Shown here in pieces: positions 28,636 to 37,722 of a stretch of DNA of 64,000 bases. Both the position numbers and the translations under genes were made by a program. Source of the DNA: Sphaerisporangium rubeum (GTDB taxonomy: Bacteria > Actinomycetota > Actinomycetes > Streptosporangiales > Streptosporangiaceae); contig NZ_JACHIU010000001.1 in the NCBI RefSeq assembly GCF_014207705.1, positions 2,046,001 to 2,110,000 of the forward strand. Reading direction: 5' to 3'. The notes under the pieces were generated by a model. That model made no database searches. It had not been told where the DNA came from and saw only the letters and a program-made list of their open reading frames with translations. Numbering within the stretch: position 1 is the first letter of the stretch; each line of letters begins with the position of its first letter.

Positions 28636-28936
28636 CCCGTGCGGAGGCGTGGGTCGTACGGACTTCGGGACGGACCGAAATGGTCCGGGGTGGTCCGATG
28701 GCGACGCCTGCGCAAGATCCACTCAAGGTTTCGTCCGGTGGATCATCACCTTGAGAGATGAGCGGCTACTCCTGTGCTCACCTGCGGCTTTGCGGAGTGG
28801 ATCATAACGATTATGTTCAACTGAGCCATTCTGGCGTCGACATCCGTGACCTTGTGGTCGAATTATGCCCGCTTATGTACTTATCGGCCATGCCGTCATC
28901 CATGCATGGAAGATCGCGGGGGGTGGCACGGTACGG
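28636..28936. other. spacer between glnD and conservon 1
   Basis: Apart from the inverted repeat at 28722-28755, the 300-bp gap has an AT-richer stretch at 28785-28890 that is a reasonable place for the conservon promoter. I see no further gene. An in-frame upstream start at 28865 would shorten the gap. Confidence 0.5.
28722..28755 (+). terminator. candidate hairpin after glnD
   Basis: CTCAAGGT (28722-28729) and ACCTTGAG (28748-28755) form a perfect 8-bp inverted repeat with an 18-nt loop, 87 bases past the glnD stop. It could end the nitrogen operon or be an operator for the conservon that follows. Confidence 0.4.
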
Positions 28937-31897
28937 ATGGCAGAGAACAAGGAACCGGGGGGAGCCGGACAGGTCTCTGAGGGCGGCCACTCGGCGAGAG
29001 AACGGCGGCGCGGCGGCGACCGGCCACGTACCCGGCAGGGACAGCACGGCCAGCACGGCCGGGAACGGATCTCACGGCTCTCGCTGCGCAACTGGCGCGT
29101 GCCGGCCCGGCTCACGGCGCTGATCCTCGTGCCGACCGTCGTCGGCGTGCTGCTCGCGGGACTACGGGTGGTCTCGTCCATCGAAAGCGTGGGGACCTAC
29201 CAGCGGCACGCCACCGAGGCGGCGTCGGCCGCCGACCTGCGCGCGCTCGCGGCGGCGCTCGGACTGGAACGCGACAGAGCCATCTGGTCGCAGGTGTCCC
29301 GGCAGCAGCGGACGCCGCTGGCGCGGCAGCGTGAGGTCGTGGACGCCGCGGCGGCCAAGGTCCGCGAGGACGTCGCCGGGATCGGCCCCGAGCACGGCGC
29401 TCGTGCCGTCGAGGACGCGCGCCAGGTCGGCACGCGGCTGGACGCGCTCGCCGTGATCCGCGAGAGCGGCCGGCCCGCCGAGTACGGCACCGTCGTCGCC
29501 GCGGTGCTGCGCCTGCACGACGAGCTTCTGCAGCACAGCGATGACCCGCAGCTCACCAGTGGTTCGCGTGGCCTGATCGCGCTCGCGCACGCCAAGGAGG
29601 AGGCGTCGCAGCAACGCGGCACGCTCCTCGGCACGCTGGCACGGGGACGCAACTTCACGCCGGACACGCTTGAGGCGTTCATCGCCTCGCGGTCACGGCA
29701 GCGGGCCGAGCTGAACTCCTTCAACGCCGAGGCGGGGGCCGACAACGGACGGCTGCTCGCGCAGACCGTGCAGGGAGGGGAGGTCATCAGGGCCGAGCTG
29801 ACCAAGTCATGGGCCATCGCCCTGGCCAGCCGCAACCTGCCGATCCGGGACGCCGCGGGCCGGGCCTCGGCGATCAAGCAGTGGTTCGACGACAGCACCA
29901 AGACCATCGACCTGCTCGGCCAGGTGGAGCAGCGCGTCGCCTCCGGCGTGGCGAGCCGCGGTGTCGCGCTGGAGTCCACCGAGCGCCGCAACGCCATCAT
30001 CGCCGGCGTCCTGATCCTCGCACTGCTCCTGCTCGTGCTGACCACCACCGTGCTGATCGCGCGCTCCATGGTGCGTCCGCTGCGCCGCCTGCGCGCGGAG
30101 GCCCTGGAGATCGCGGGGTACCGCCTGCCGAGCGCGGTGCGCCGCATGCGTGAGGACGGCGCCACGCAGGCGCCGGACGTCCAGCCCATCCTCGTCGGCA
30201 CGGCCGACGAGATCGGTGAGGTCGCCACCGCCTTCGACGAGGTGCACCGGCAGGCGCTGTTCCTCGCCGCCGAGGAGTCGCAGCTGCGCGGCAACGTCAA
30301 CGCGATGTTCGTCAACCTGTCGCGGCGCATCCAGACCCTGGTGGAACGGCAGATCTCGCTGATCGACGGCCTTGAGCGCGGCGAGGAGGACGGCCGGCGC
30401 CTGGCGGACCTGTTCAAGCTGGACCACCTGGCCACCCGCATGCGCCGCAACAGTGAGAACCTCCTGGTCCTCGCGGGTCACGAGGCCGCGCGCAAGCGCA
30501 GCCAGCCCGCCAAACTCGTGGACGTCGTGCGCGCCTCGCTGTCGGAGGTCGAGGACTACCAGCGGGTCACGGTGAAGGTCCACCGCAGCGCGGCCATCGC
30601 CGGTCACGCCGCCAACGACGTGGTCCACCTCATCGCCGAGCTGGTCGAGAACGCGCTGTCGTTCTCCCCCGGCACCACCCGGGTCGTGGTGTCCAGCAGC
30701 ATGATCGAAGGCGGCGGCGCGCTGCTCGCGATCAGCGACTCCGGCATCGGCATGACGCAGGAGGAGGTCGCCGACGTCAACCGGCGGCTCGCCGACCCGC
30801 CGGTGGTGGACGTCTCGGTGTCCCGGCGCATGGGCCTGTTCGTGGTCGGCCGCCTTTCGCTGCGTCACGGCATCCGCGTGCAGATGCGCCGGGGGGACTC
30901 GGCCGGCCTCATCGCCATGGTGCTGTTCCCGCCTCAGCTCATCACGGTGGACGCCGGCCGCGTCCCCGCGGCGCCGCAGCAGAGCCTGCGGGCCGACCAG
31001 GGGGGACCGGTCACCGGCGGCAACGGCGCGTCGGCGCCGAGCGGTTCCTTCGCGCCGTTCGCCACACCCGGCACCGGCCCGGTCTCCGCGTTCGGCGACC
31101 CGCCGACCGGTCCCCACAACGCCGAGTCCCCGCAGGTCCCCCGGCAGGCCGCGTCTCCGCGCACCGGCCCCGCCACCGGCCCGGCCGGCCCGATCGGGGT
31201 GCCGTCCGGACCGTTCTCCGCCGACAGCGGGCCGTACGTGACCCGCGCTCCCGAGCCGTACGTGACCCGCGCGGACGGGCCCGACACGTTCGGAGGGCCG
31301 CCGTCCGGTCCGTCCGGTCACCCGGGAGGGTTCGCGCCTGAGGCCCCCACCGGTCCGTTCGGCCCGCCTGCCGACGCGCGGGGACCGGTCACCCCGGAGC
31401 CGCTCGGGCCGCGTACCGGACCGGCCGGCTCGCCGCTGGAACAGGGGGACGAGTACCTGCCGATCTTCGCCGCGGTGGAGTCGGCGTGGTTCCGCCGTCC
31501 CGACGCCGCGCGCGACGGCGAGGCGGCCGGGACCCCCGAGGGTCCCGCGACGCCGGACCGGCGCGAGGACGAGGAGGCCGTGCCGGCCGGCGGCTGGGGG
31601 ACGAGCGCCGACCAGGGCCGCCGAGCGGCCGACGCGGTGCGGGACCCCTCGCTCGGCGGCATCACCGCGGCCGGCCTGCCGAAGCGCACCCCGAAGGCCA
31701 ATCTCGTGCCGGGCTCGTTGCCGCCGGCCCCCGCACCCGCCGCGGCCCCCGCGCCGCGGCCCGCGCGTCCCGAGGTGTCGGCCGACGTGGTCCGCGCGCG
31801 GATGTCCCGCTTCCAGCAGGGCATCCAGCGTGGCCGCGCCGACATCTCCGAGGCGGCCACCCGCCGGCCCGGTCCCGAGGGGCCGGCCGGTGACTGA
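28937..31897 (+). CDS. cvnA: conservon 1 sensor-like histidine kinase CvnA
   Basis: About 986 aa. The order is: charged N terminus; membrane helix (about 59-79); nitrate/nitrite-sensing-type external helical domain (about 80-350); second helix (about 352-376); HAMP-like linker; dimerisation region with LDHLATRMRRN (His near 495); and HATPase_c (about 555-660; LIAELVENALSFSP, ISDSGIGMT). A Pro/Gly/Ala-rich disordered tail of about 320 residues contains EYLPIFAAVESAWFRR (31451-31498) and GLPKRTPKANLVPGS (31673-31717), then a final RMSRFQQGIQRGRA. Start ATG 28937 was chosen over 28865 for its position after GGGGGG; this is uncertain. Confidence 0.92.
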   Translation: MAENKEPGGAGQVSEGGHSARERRRGGDRPRTRQGQHGQHGRERISRLSLRNWRVPARLTALILVPTVVGVLLAGLRVVSSIESVGTYQRHATEAASAADLRALAAALGLERDRAIWSQVSRQQRTPLARQREVVDAAAAKVREDVAGIGPEHGARAVEDARQVGTRLDALAVIRESGRPAEYGTVVAAVLRLHDELLQHSDDPQLTSGSRGLIALAHAKEEASQQRGTLLGTLARGRNFTPDTLEAFIASRSRQRAELNSFNAEAGADNGRLLAQTVQGGEVIRAELTKSWAIALASRNLPIRDAAGRASAIKQWFDDSTKTIDLLGQVEQRVASGVASRGVALESTERRNAIIAGVLILALLLLVLTTTVLIARSMVRPLRRLRAEALEIAGYRLPSAVRRMREDGATQAPDVQPILVGTADEIGEVATAFDEVHRQALFLAAEESQLRGNVNAMFVNLSRRIQTLVERQISLIDGLERGEEDGRRLADLFKLDHLATRMRRNSENLLVLAGHEAARKRSQPAKLVDVVRASLSEVEDYQRVTVKVHRSAAIAGHAANDVVHLIAELVENALSFSPGTTRVVVSSSMIEGGGALLAISDSGIGMTQEEVADVNRRLADPPVVDVSVSRRMGLFVVGRLSLRHGIRVQMRRGDSAGLIAMVLFPPQLITVDAGRVPAAPQQSLRADQGGPVTGGNGASAPSGSFAPFATPGTGPVSAFGDPPTGPHNAESPQVPRQAASPRTGPATGPAGPIGVPSGPFSADSGPYVTRAPEPYVTRADGPDTFGGPPSGPSGHPGGFAPEAPTGPFGPPADARGPVTPEPLGPRTGPAGSPLEQGDEYLPIFAAVESAWFRRPDAARDGEAAGTPEGPATPDRREDEEAVPAGGWGTSADQGRRAADAVRDPSLGGITAAGLPKRTPKANLVPGSLPPAPAPAAAPAPRPARPEVSADVVRARMSRFQQGIQRGRADISEAATRRPGPEGPAGD

Positions 31898-31963
31898 TCC
31901 GCGACACCGGCGCCGGCCGCAGCAGAACCGGCAGTACGCAATGAACGCGATGAGGAGGGGCTC

Positions 31964-32386
31964 ATGATCGACCTGAGTCACGAGGCACGCAGGTTCGACT
32001 GGCTGATCACGGAGTTCGTCGGCGGGACGCCTGGCGTGGCGCACGCCGTCGTCGTCTCGGCCGACGGACTGCGCCTCGCGAACTCCGAGGGATTCCCGCC
32101 GGACCGGGCCGACCAGCTCGCCGCGGTCGCCGCGGGCCTGCTGAGCCTCACGGTGGGTGCGTCCCGCGTCTTCGACGGCGGCGGGGTCACGCAGACGGTG
32201 GTCGAGATGCAGCGCGGCATCATGCTGGTGATGGCCATCAGCGACGGGTCGTGTCTCGCGGTCCTGGCGTCGCCTGACTGCGACATGGGCCTGGTGGCCT
32301 ACCAGATGACGATGCTCGTCGAGCGGGTCGGGCAGGTTCTCACCCCCGCCTTGCGCGCCGAGTTGCAGACCTCCAGGATCCGGTGA
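31964..32386 (+). CDS. cvnB: conservon 1 roadblock/LC7 protein CvnB
   Basis: 140 aa roadblock/LC7 fold. Hallmarks are TPGVAHAVVVSADGLRLA, the Ala-rich LAAVAAGLLSL helix and a late CDMGLVAYQMTMLVERVGQ. In conservons this MglB-like protein is expected to interact with the CvnD GTPase. The ATG lies 66 bases after cvnA. The stop overlaps cvnC by 4 bases (GTGA). Confidence 0.96.
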   Translation: MIDLSHEARRFDWLITEFVGGTPGVAHAVVVSADGLRLANSEGFPPDRADQLAAVAAGLLSLTVGASRVFDGGGVTQTVVEMQRGIMLVMAISDGSCLAVLASPDCDMGLVAYQMTMLVERVGQVLTPALRAELQTSRIR

Positions 32387-32745
32387 TGCTGGGGGGTGAC
32401 GGGACCGAGGACGAGCCGCTCTTCCGTCCCTACGCCGTCACCGGGGGCCGTGCCGAGCCTGATTACCATCTCGCGATGGAGACACTTGTCTCATCGGCCC
32501 CGATAATGAGCGATGATTTGTCCTTGCTCACCCCGGAGCAAGAGGCGATCATCGTGCTCTGCCACTCCGTCCATTCGGTCGCGGAGATCTCCGCACTGCT
32601 GCGGGTTCCGCTCGGAGTGGCCCGCGTGCTGGTCGCCGACCTGGCCGACGAAGGTCTGGTACGTCTGCACCTGCCCCGGCTCGACCAAGGACAGCCTGAC
32701 CTCAACCTGCTCGAAAGGGTTCTCAGTGGACTTCGCAGGCTCTAG
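32383..32745 (+). CDS. cvnC: conservon 1 DUF742 protein CvnC
   Basis: 120 aa. An N-terminal FRPYAVTGGRAEP motif is followed by a winged-helix-like core (EAIIVLCHSVHSVAEISALLRVPLGVARVLVADLADEGLV) and the invariant end LLERVLSGLRRL. DUF742 is a conservon-specific family of unknown biochemical role. Its last 20 bases overlap cvnD in another frame. Confidence 0.95.
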   Translation: MMLGGDGTEDEPLFRPYAVTGGRAEPDYHLAMETLVSSAPIMSDDLSLLTPEQEAIIVLCHSVHSVAEISALLRVPLGVARVLVADLADEGLVRLHLPRLDQGQPDLNLLERVLSGLRRL

Positions 32746-33313
32746 CCGCGGCCCGGCGCTGACGTCGACCAAGATCGTCGTCGCCGGTGGCTTCGGCGTC
32801 GGCAAGACCACGTTCGTCGGCGCGGTGTCGGAGATCCTTCCCCTCACCACCGAGGCGGTCATGACCGACGCGAGCGCCGGCATCGACGACCTCGGTCTCA
32901 CCCCCCACAAGACGACGACCACCGTGGCCATGGACTTCGGCCGGTTGTCGCTGGACCAGGATCTCATCCTGTACTTGTTCGGCACCCCGGGCCAGCACCG
33001 GTTCTGGTTCATGTGGGACGACCTGGTGCGCGGCGCGATCGGCGCGGTGGTGCTGGTGGACACGCGGCGGCTGGCCGACTGCTTCCCCGCCATCGACTAC
33101 TTCGAGGAGGCGGGCCTGCCGTTCGTCGTGGCCGTCAACGGCTGGGACGGCCACTTCCCGCACGTCGAGATGGAGGTGCGCGAGGCGCTCACGCTCGCGC
33201 CGCACATCCCGATCGTGCGCACCGACGCGCGTGCCAGGGACGCCGTGAAGTCGACGCTGATCGCGCTGGTGGAGTACGTGCTGACCCTCCGCGCGGCGTA
33301 CGGCCGCGCCTGA
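32726..33313 (+). CDS. cvnD: conservon 1 small GTPase CvnD
   Basis: 195 aa Ras/MglA-like G protein. P loop GGFGVGKTTFVG, a switch region around DASAGIDDLG and KTTTTVAMDFGRL, the G3-like LYLFGTPGQHRFWFMWDDL, and VAVNGWDG in the G4 position (N-G-W-D instead of NKxD). The GTG start lies inside cvnC. Together with CvnA-C it is expected to form a membrane-associated signalling complex, as shown for Streptomyces cvn9. Confidence 0.95.
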   Translation: MDFAGSSRGPALTSTKIVVAGGFGVGKTTFVGAVSEILPLTTEAVMTDASAGIDDLGLTPHKTTTTVAMDFGRLSLDQDLILYLFGTPGQHRFWFMWDDLVRGAIGAVVLVDTRRLADCFPAIDYFEEAGLPFVVAVNGWDGHFPHVEMEVREALTLAPHIPIVRTDARARDAVKSTLIALVEYVLTLRAAYGRA

Positions 33314-33334
33314 CCGTCCGGCAGGCCGCCAGGG

Positions 33335-34294
33335 TCAGGACCCCTGCGCCGTCCACCAGTGGGCCGCGACCAGCTCGGTCACCAGGGTCTCGGTGAGCAG
33401 CGCGACACCGGGGTCGTCGTCGCCGCGGTACCTGATCGCGTGGGCTCCCGGCACGTCGGCGCCGACCGCCAGCACGGTGGAGCCGCGCAGCCGCAGCCAC
33501 TCCATGGCCTGCTCGTCGTAGCGCGAGCCGGGGAACAGCACGGCACGGTAGTCGAGCGTCTTGGCCAGGTACACGTCCACGTGTGACCAGTCGCCGGTCT
33601 CGCACGCCGTGGCCGGCCGGCGGGGGCCCTCACGCACCATCAGCGCCGACTGCTCGGCCGACGACAGGCGCTCCACCGGCGCGAGGGTGTACACGCCGTG
33701 CGGGCCGTCGAGCAGGCGGAGCGCCTCAGGCAGCCACTCCGCGCGCCGGTCCAGCAGGTCGGCCGTGGCCAGCGCCGTCCGCCGCAGCAGGCCCGGTACG
33801 TCGGCCTTCACTCCGGTGAGCCGGCTCTCCAGGGCCAGCAGCAGCGCGAGCGTGTGCTGGAAGGTGCGGCAGGCGACCCCGCCGCGTTCCTCTCCCGCGG
33901 CCATGTCCACCACCAGCCCCGCGTGCCGCGTGACCGGTGAGCCCGGCGTGTTGGTCAGCGCGAGCACCTGGGACGCGCCGGTGTGCCTGGCCAGCGCGTC
34001 CAGCGTCTCGCGGCTGCCGCCGGTGGCCGAGATCGCCACCACGAGGGTGTCGCGGCCCGGCGGGTACCCGGCCGTGGCGGAGGCGTACTCGGCCACCGCG
34101 TCCAGACCGGCGGACCGCAGCCGCAGCGCCGCGACCCGTGCCGCGTACCGTGAGCTTCCCATGCCGAGGAACACCACGCGCCGCACGCCGTCCCCGAGCT
34201 CGCCGAACGGGTCACCCGTCTCCAGCGAGGCGGCCAGCGCATCGAGCGCGGCGGGTTTGGCCTCCAGATCGGCCAGGTACAGGTCGGGCTTCAC
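33335..34294 (-). CDS. SIS-domain protein (glucosamine-phosphate isomerase/deaminase-like)
   Basis: 319 aa with two sugar-isomerase (SIS) folds. The first has VVFLGMGSSRYAA near residue 44 and VVAISATGGSRETLDAL, and the second begins around 185 with GPHGVYTLAPVERLSSAEQ. It lacks the N-terminal amidotransferase of GlmS and resembles AgaS/NagB-II-type proteins acting on amino-sugar phosphates. It is transcribed in the same direction as, and 78 bases after, a maltokinase-like kinase. The pairing suggests amino-sugar phosphorylation and isomerisation. Confidence 0.82.
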   Translation of the reverse strand: MKPDLYLADLEAKPAALDALAASLETGDPFGELGDGVRRVVFLGMGSSRYAARVAALRLRSAGLDAVAEYASATAGYPPGRDTLVVAISATGGSRETLDALARHTGASQVLALTNTPGSPVTRHAGLVVDMAAGEERGGVACRTFQHTLALLLALESRLTGVKADVPGLLRRTALATADLLDRRAEWLPEALRLLDGPHGVYTLAPVERLSSAEQSALMVREGPRRPATACETGDWSHVDVYLAKTLDYRAVLFPGSRYDEQAMEWLRLRGSTVLAVGADVPGAHAIRYRGDDDPGVALLTETLVTELVAAHWWTAQGS

Positions 34295-34372
34295 ACGGTC
34301 TCCTCGGCGGCGGTCGCCACGAACTTACGCGCCTGCCGGTGGCGCCGGGTCACCGGGGGGTACGCCACGCCG

Positions 34373-35440
34373 TCACGACGGGAAGCGCGCGCGCAGCACC
34401 CCCATGGGTGCGTAGCGCCAGCGCGGCAGGTGCCGGGTGGCGTAGATCAGCTCACGGCACTCCTGCTCGATCTCGAACGGCGCGAGCAGGGACTCCTCGA
34501 GCAGCCACGGCTTGCCTCCCTCGGCCAGCCGCGTCCGGTACGCCGACAGCAGCGTGTCCCTGGCGGACGCGGCCCACGCCACCGCCTCGCCGGGGTCGGC
34601 GCCTCTGCGCCTGATCGCCACCTCGGCCACGTGTTCCAGGCTCGTGCGCAGTTGCGCGACGTCGCGGGCCGCGGGCTGGTAGGGGTCCTCACCGCGCACG
34701 GTGGGGTTGCCGTCGAAGTCGATGATCGCGTACCCGTCCCGCCAGCGCAGGGTCTGTCCCACGTGCAGGTCGCCGTGCACGCGGATGCGCGGCGTGTCCC
34801 CGGCCCGGCCGAGCGGCTCGACCAGTTCGCGCAGCCGTCCCGCGATCGCGGCCAGCCACTCGCCGTCCTCGCCTCGGGTGAGCTCCAGCGCCTCTGACAG
34901 CGCGTGCGTCGCGCGGCGGACCCACCCGTCGCCGGGGTCGCCGTGACGTACCGGCTCGGGGATCGCGGGGGAGGGGGTCGCGAGCGCCAGGTGCAGGTCC
35001 GCGGCGAGCCGGCCGAGGTCGGCGGCGCAGGCCGTGCGGCCGGCGACGGCCTCGGTCACGCACCAGTCCCAGCCGTCCGCGGCGTCCGGCAGGTACGCGG
35101 TCACCAGCGCCACCAGCGTCCCCGGGTCGCCGTCCCGCGTGGTCAGCGCGGCGTACGGCCGTGCGATCTCGGTGAAGCCGACGGCGGCGAGGTGCGCGAA
35201 GAACTCCGGCGCGGGCTGGGGGAGCGGCGGCGGAGGGGTGAACCACTTGACGACCACCTGTTCGTCCACGATCACCGAGCGGTTCGTCTGGTCGACCTCG
35301 ATCGCGCGCTCGGCCGCACCGGGCCTGATCGCCGGTAGCGGCTGGAACTGAATCACGCTGTAGCCACCCGGTGGCGCGGTACCGAGCGACAGCGCCGCGA
35401 CCAGGCCACTACTGCGTCCGTCACCCGCAGACGGAGGCAC
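34373..35440 (-). CDS. maltokinase-like sugar kinase (candidate glucosamine kinase)
   Basis: About 355 aa of the aminoglycoside-phosphotransferase/maltokinase fold. The nucleotide-side strand QVVVKWF, the Brenner-like catalytic loop RVHGDLHVGQTLR and the metal-binding IIDFDGNP are intact. Actinobacterial glucosamine kinases belong to this fold and are reported near SIS-domain genes, which is the arrangement here; maltokinase without trehalose-synthase neighbours is less likely. The start is uncertain: GTG 35440 was chosen because third-position GC is high downstream of it, with GTG 35356 and TTG 35512 as alternatives. Confidence 0.72.
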   Translation of the reverse strand: MPPSAGDGRSSGLVAALSLGTAPPGGYSVIQFQPLPAIRPGAAERAIEVDQTNRSVIVDEQVVVKWFTPPPPLPQPAPEFFAHLAAVGFTEIARPYAALTTRDGDPGTLVALVTAYLPDAADGWDWCVTEAVAGRTACAADLGRLAADLHLALATPSPAIPEPVRHGDPGDGWVRRATHALSEALELTRGEDGEWLAAIAGRLRELVEPLGRAGDTPRIRVHGDLHVGQTLRWRDGYAIIDFDGNPTVRGEDPYQPAARDVAQLRTSLEHVAEVAIRRRGADPGEAVAWAASARDTLLSAYRTRLAEGGKPWLLEESLLAPFEIEQECRELIYATRHLPRWRYAPMGVLRARFPS

Positions 35441-35468
35441 CGGCGTGCCGGACGACCCGGCGTCGGCT

Positions 35469-35486
35469 GTTGAACTCAGATTCAAC
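35469..35486. promoter_or_regulatory. candidate operator GTTGAA-N6-TTCAAC
   Basis: A perfect 6-bp inverted repeat with a 6-bp spacer lies between the divergent sugar-kinase gene and the ABC importer (starting at 35640). It could be an operator for either. No regulator gene is adjacent. Confidence 0.35.
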
Positions 35487-35639
35487 GCGACTCCCAAACT
35501 ACGAGCTAACAATGTCCCGAAAAGTCTTGCTCATGTTGATATGGGCTGCAACACTTCCTGCCCTGGTCTGCCGTGCGAAGGTCAGGCACTGCGGTCAACA
35601 TCGAACCTCAGCAGCTTAAGAACCTAAGGAGTAGCGGTC

Positions 35640-36779
35640 GTGTCCCGAATCCGGTACACCCGTCGTCTTCCGGCCGCCGCCGTCGCCGCCGGTCTCGCGC
35701 TCGCCCTCACGGCGTGCGGTGGTGGCGAATCCCCCACGAGCGCGGACGGCGGAGCCCCCACCGCTGCCGCCGAGCAGCTCAACCCCAACGCGGACCTGTC
35801 CAAGCAGGGGCTGACGATCACCATCTGGGACGGCTACAGCCCCAAGGACCTGCCCCAGCAGGTCAAGGCCAAGCTCGGCTTCGACGTGAAGGTGTCGATC
35901 CACGACACCAACGAGACGGCCATGGCCAAGCTGACCGCGAGCGCCGACAGCGGCATCGACGTCGCGTTCGTCTCCGGCCAGTACGCGCAGGCGCTCAACG
36001 AGCAGGGCCTGCTCGAGCCGCTGCACCCCGAGCTCATCCCGAACCTGGCGAACCTCTACCCCGAGGCCTCCCAGATGTCGTTCGACAAGGGCAACAGGTT
36101 CTCCGTCCCCTACACCTGGGGGACCACCGGCATCTGCTACCGCACCGACCTGGTGAAGGCGCCGCCGACGAGCTGGAACGACATCCTCAACCCGCCGGCC
36201 GACCTCAAGGGCAAGGTCACCATGATGACCACCGAGCGCTGGCTCGCGCTGCCGGCGCTCAAGTCGCTCGGGTACTCCATCAACACCTCCGACGACAAGC
36301 AGCTCGCGCAGGCCAAGGACGTGCTGCTGAAGGCCAAGCAGTCGCTGCTCGCCTACGACGACACGACGTTCGGCTCGCGCCTGGAGAAGGGCGAGGCCGC
36401 GATGGTGGAGGCGTGGGACGGCTGGTGCCCGACCACCAACCCGAAGATCAAGTTCGCGGTGCCGAAGGAAGGCAGCGACCTCTGGTCCGACACCATGGTG
36501 ATCATGAAGTCGTCCAAGAACAAGGAGGCGGCGCACGCCTTCATCAACTTCATCCTGGACCCGGCCGTGCACAGCTGGGTGGCCGAGAACATCCTGTACA
36601 AGGTGCCGAACAAGGCCGCCATGGACCTGCTCGCCGCCAACAACAAAAAGCTCATCGAGGACAACCAGCCGCTGCAGATGACCCCGGCCGACCTGCTCAA
36701 GGGCGAGTCGATCGTGGACCTCGGTGAGGCGTCCACCAAGTACACCCGGTTGTCCACCGAAGTGTCCGCCGGCCAGTGA
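35640..36779 (+). CDS. polyamine-type ABC transporter substrate-binding lipoprotein
   Basis: 379 aa. The lipobox ALTACGGG at about residue 21-26 follows a short Arg-rich signal peptide. The mature part is a PotD/PotF-class binding protein (LTITIWDGYSPKDLP, VPYTWGTTGICYRTD, VEAWDGWCPTTNP, LVVIMKSSKN-like VIMKSSKNKEAAHAFINF). The GTG start follows TAAGGAG. It heads an operon with two permeases and an ATPase. Uptake of putrescine, spermidine or a related amine would feed the catabolic operon 20 kb upstream; that link is inferred. Confidence 0.92.
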   Translation: MSRIRYTRRLPAAAVAAGLALALTACGGGESPTSADGGAPTAAAEQLNPNADLSKQGLTITIWDGYSPKDLPQQVKAKLGFDVKVSIHDTNETAMAKLTASADSGIDVAFVSGQYAQALNEQGLLEPLHPELIPNLANLYPEASQMSFDKGNRFSVPYTWGTTGICYRTDLVKAPPTSWNDILNPPADLKGKVTMMTTERWLALPALKSLGYSINTSDDKQLAQAKDVLLKAKQSLLAYDDTTFGSRLEKGEAAMVEAWDGWCPTTNPKIKFAVPKEGSDLWSDTMVIMKSSKNKEAAHAFINFILDPAVHSWVAENILYKVPNKAAMDLLAANNKKLIEDNQPLQMTPADLLKGESIVDLGEASTKYTRLSTEVSAGQ

Positions 36780-36789
36780 CGGTCCCGCG

Positions 36790-37722
36790 TTGACCATCGA
36801 ACGACAAGCCGCGCGGCCCGGCGCGGCGGCCGGCCCCCCTCAGGGACGGCCGCCGCGCCTGGCGCGCGCACTGAGCCTCGCCGCCGCGCGCCTGATCTTC
36901 CTCGGGCCCGGCCTCACCTACCTGATCGTGCTGCTGGTCGTGCCGCTCGCTCTCATGCTGAGCTACACGATCTTCCGCAGGGGCCGGTTCGGCGGCGTGG
37001 TGTACGAGACGACCGGGGAGAACTTCACCCGCCTGGTCGATCCGCTCTACTTCGACATCGTCCTGAACTCCATCAAGATCGCCGTCCTGACGACGCTGAT
37101 CGCGCTGCTCATCGGGTACCCGACGGCGTACGTCATCGCCAGGCTGCCGCGCAAGTGGAAGACCATCGCGCTGATCGCGATCGTGCTGCCGTTCTGGACC
37201 AACTTCCTGATCCGCGTGTACGCCTGGGTCATCCTGCTCAGCGGTCCGGGCCTGGTGAACAAGGTGCTCACCGGCTTCGGCCTGATCGACGAGCCGCTGA
37301 AGCTGCTCTACAACGAGGGGGCCGTCGTCACCGGCCTGCTGTACTCCTACCTGCCGCTGATGATCCTCCCGCTGTACGCCGCGATCGAGCGCCTGGACCC
37401 GAGCCTGCTCGAGGCGTCGGCCAACCTCGGCGCGCGGCCGTCCCGCACGTTCTGGTCGGTCACGCTGCCGCTCACCGCACCCGGAGCGCTCACCGGATGC
37501 GTGTTCGTCTTCGTGCCGTGCCTCGGCAACTTCGTCATCCCCGAACTCCTCGGCGGCGGCCGGTCCATCATGGTCGGCAACCTGATCAGGGACCAGTTCC
37601 TCAAGGCGCGCGACTGGCCGTTCGGCTCCACGCTCCAGCTCGCGGTGATCGCCGCGCTGATCGTGCTGCTCTTCCTGCAGGCATGGGCCTCACGGGTGTA
37701 CGGAGGCGACCGGCGTGCGTAG
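36790..37722 (+). CDS. polyamine-type ABC permease (PotB/PotH class)
   Basis: 310 aa from TTG 36790; an in-frame GTG at 36724 would overlap the binding-protein gene. Six membrane helices are predicted, with the EAA-type loop LDPSLLEASANLGARPSRTFWSV for ATPase docking. The 3' end overlaps the next permease by 8 bases. Confidence 0.92.
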   Translation: MTIERQAARPGAAAGPPQGRPPRLARALSLAAARLIFLGPGLTYLIVLLVVPLALMLSYTIFRRGRFGGVVYETTGENFTRLVDPLYFDIVLNSIKIAVLTTLIALLIGYPTAYVIARLPRKWKTIALIAIVLPFWTNFLIRVYAWVILLSGPGLVNKVLTGFGLIDEPLKLLYNEGAVVTGLLYSYLPLMILPLYAAIERLDPSLLEASANLGARPSRTFWSVTLPLTAPGALTGCVFVFVPCLGNFVIPELLGGGRSIMVGNLIRDQFLKARDWPFGSTLQLAVIAALIVLLFLQAWASRVYGGDRRA

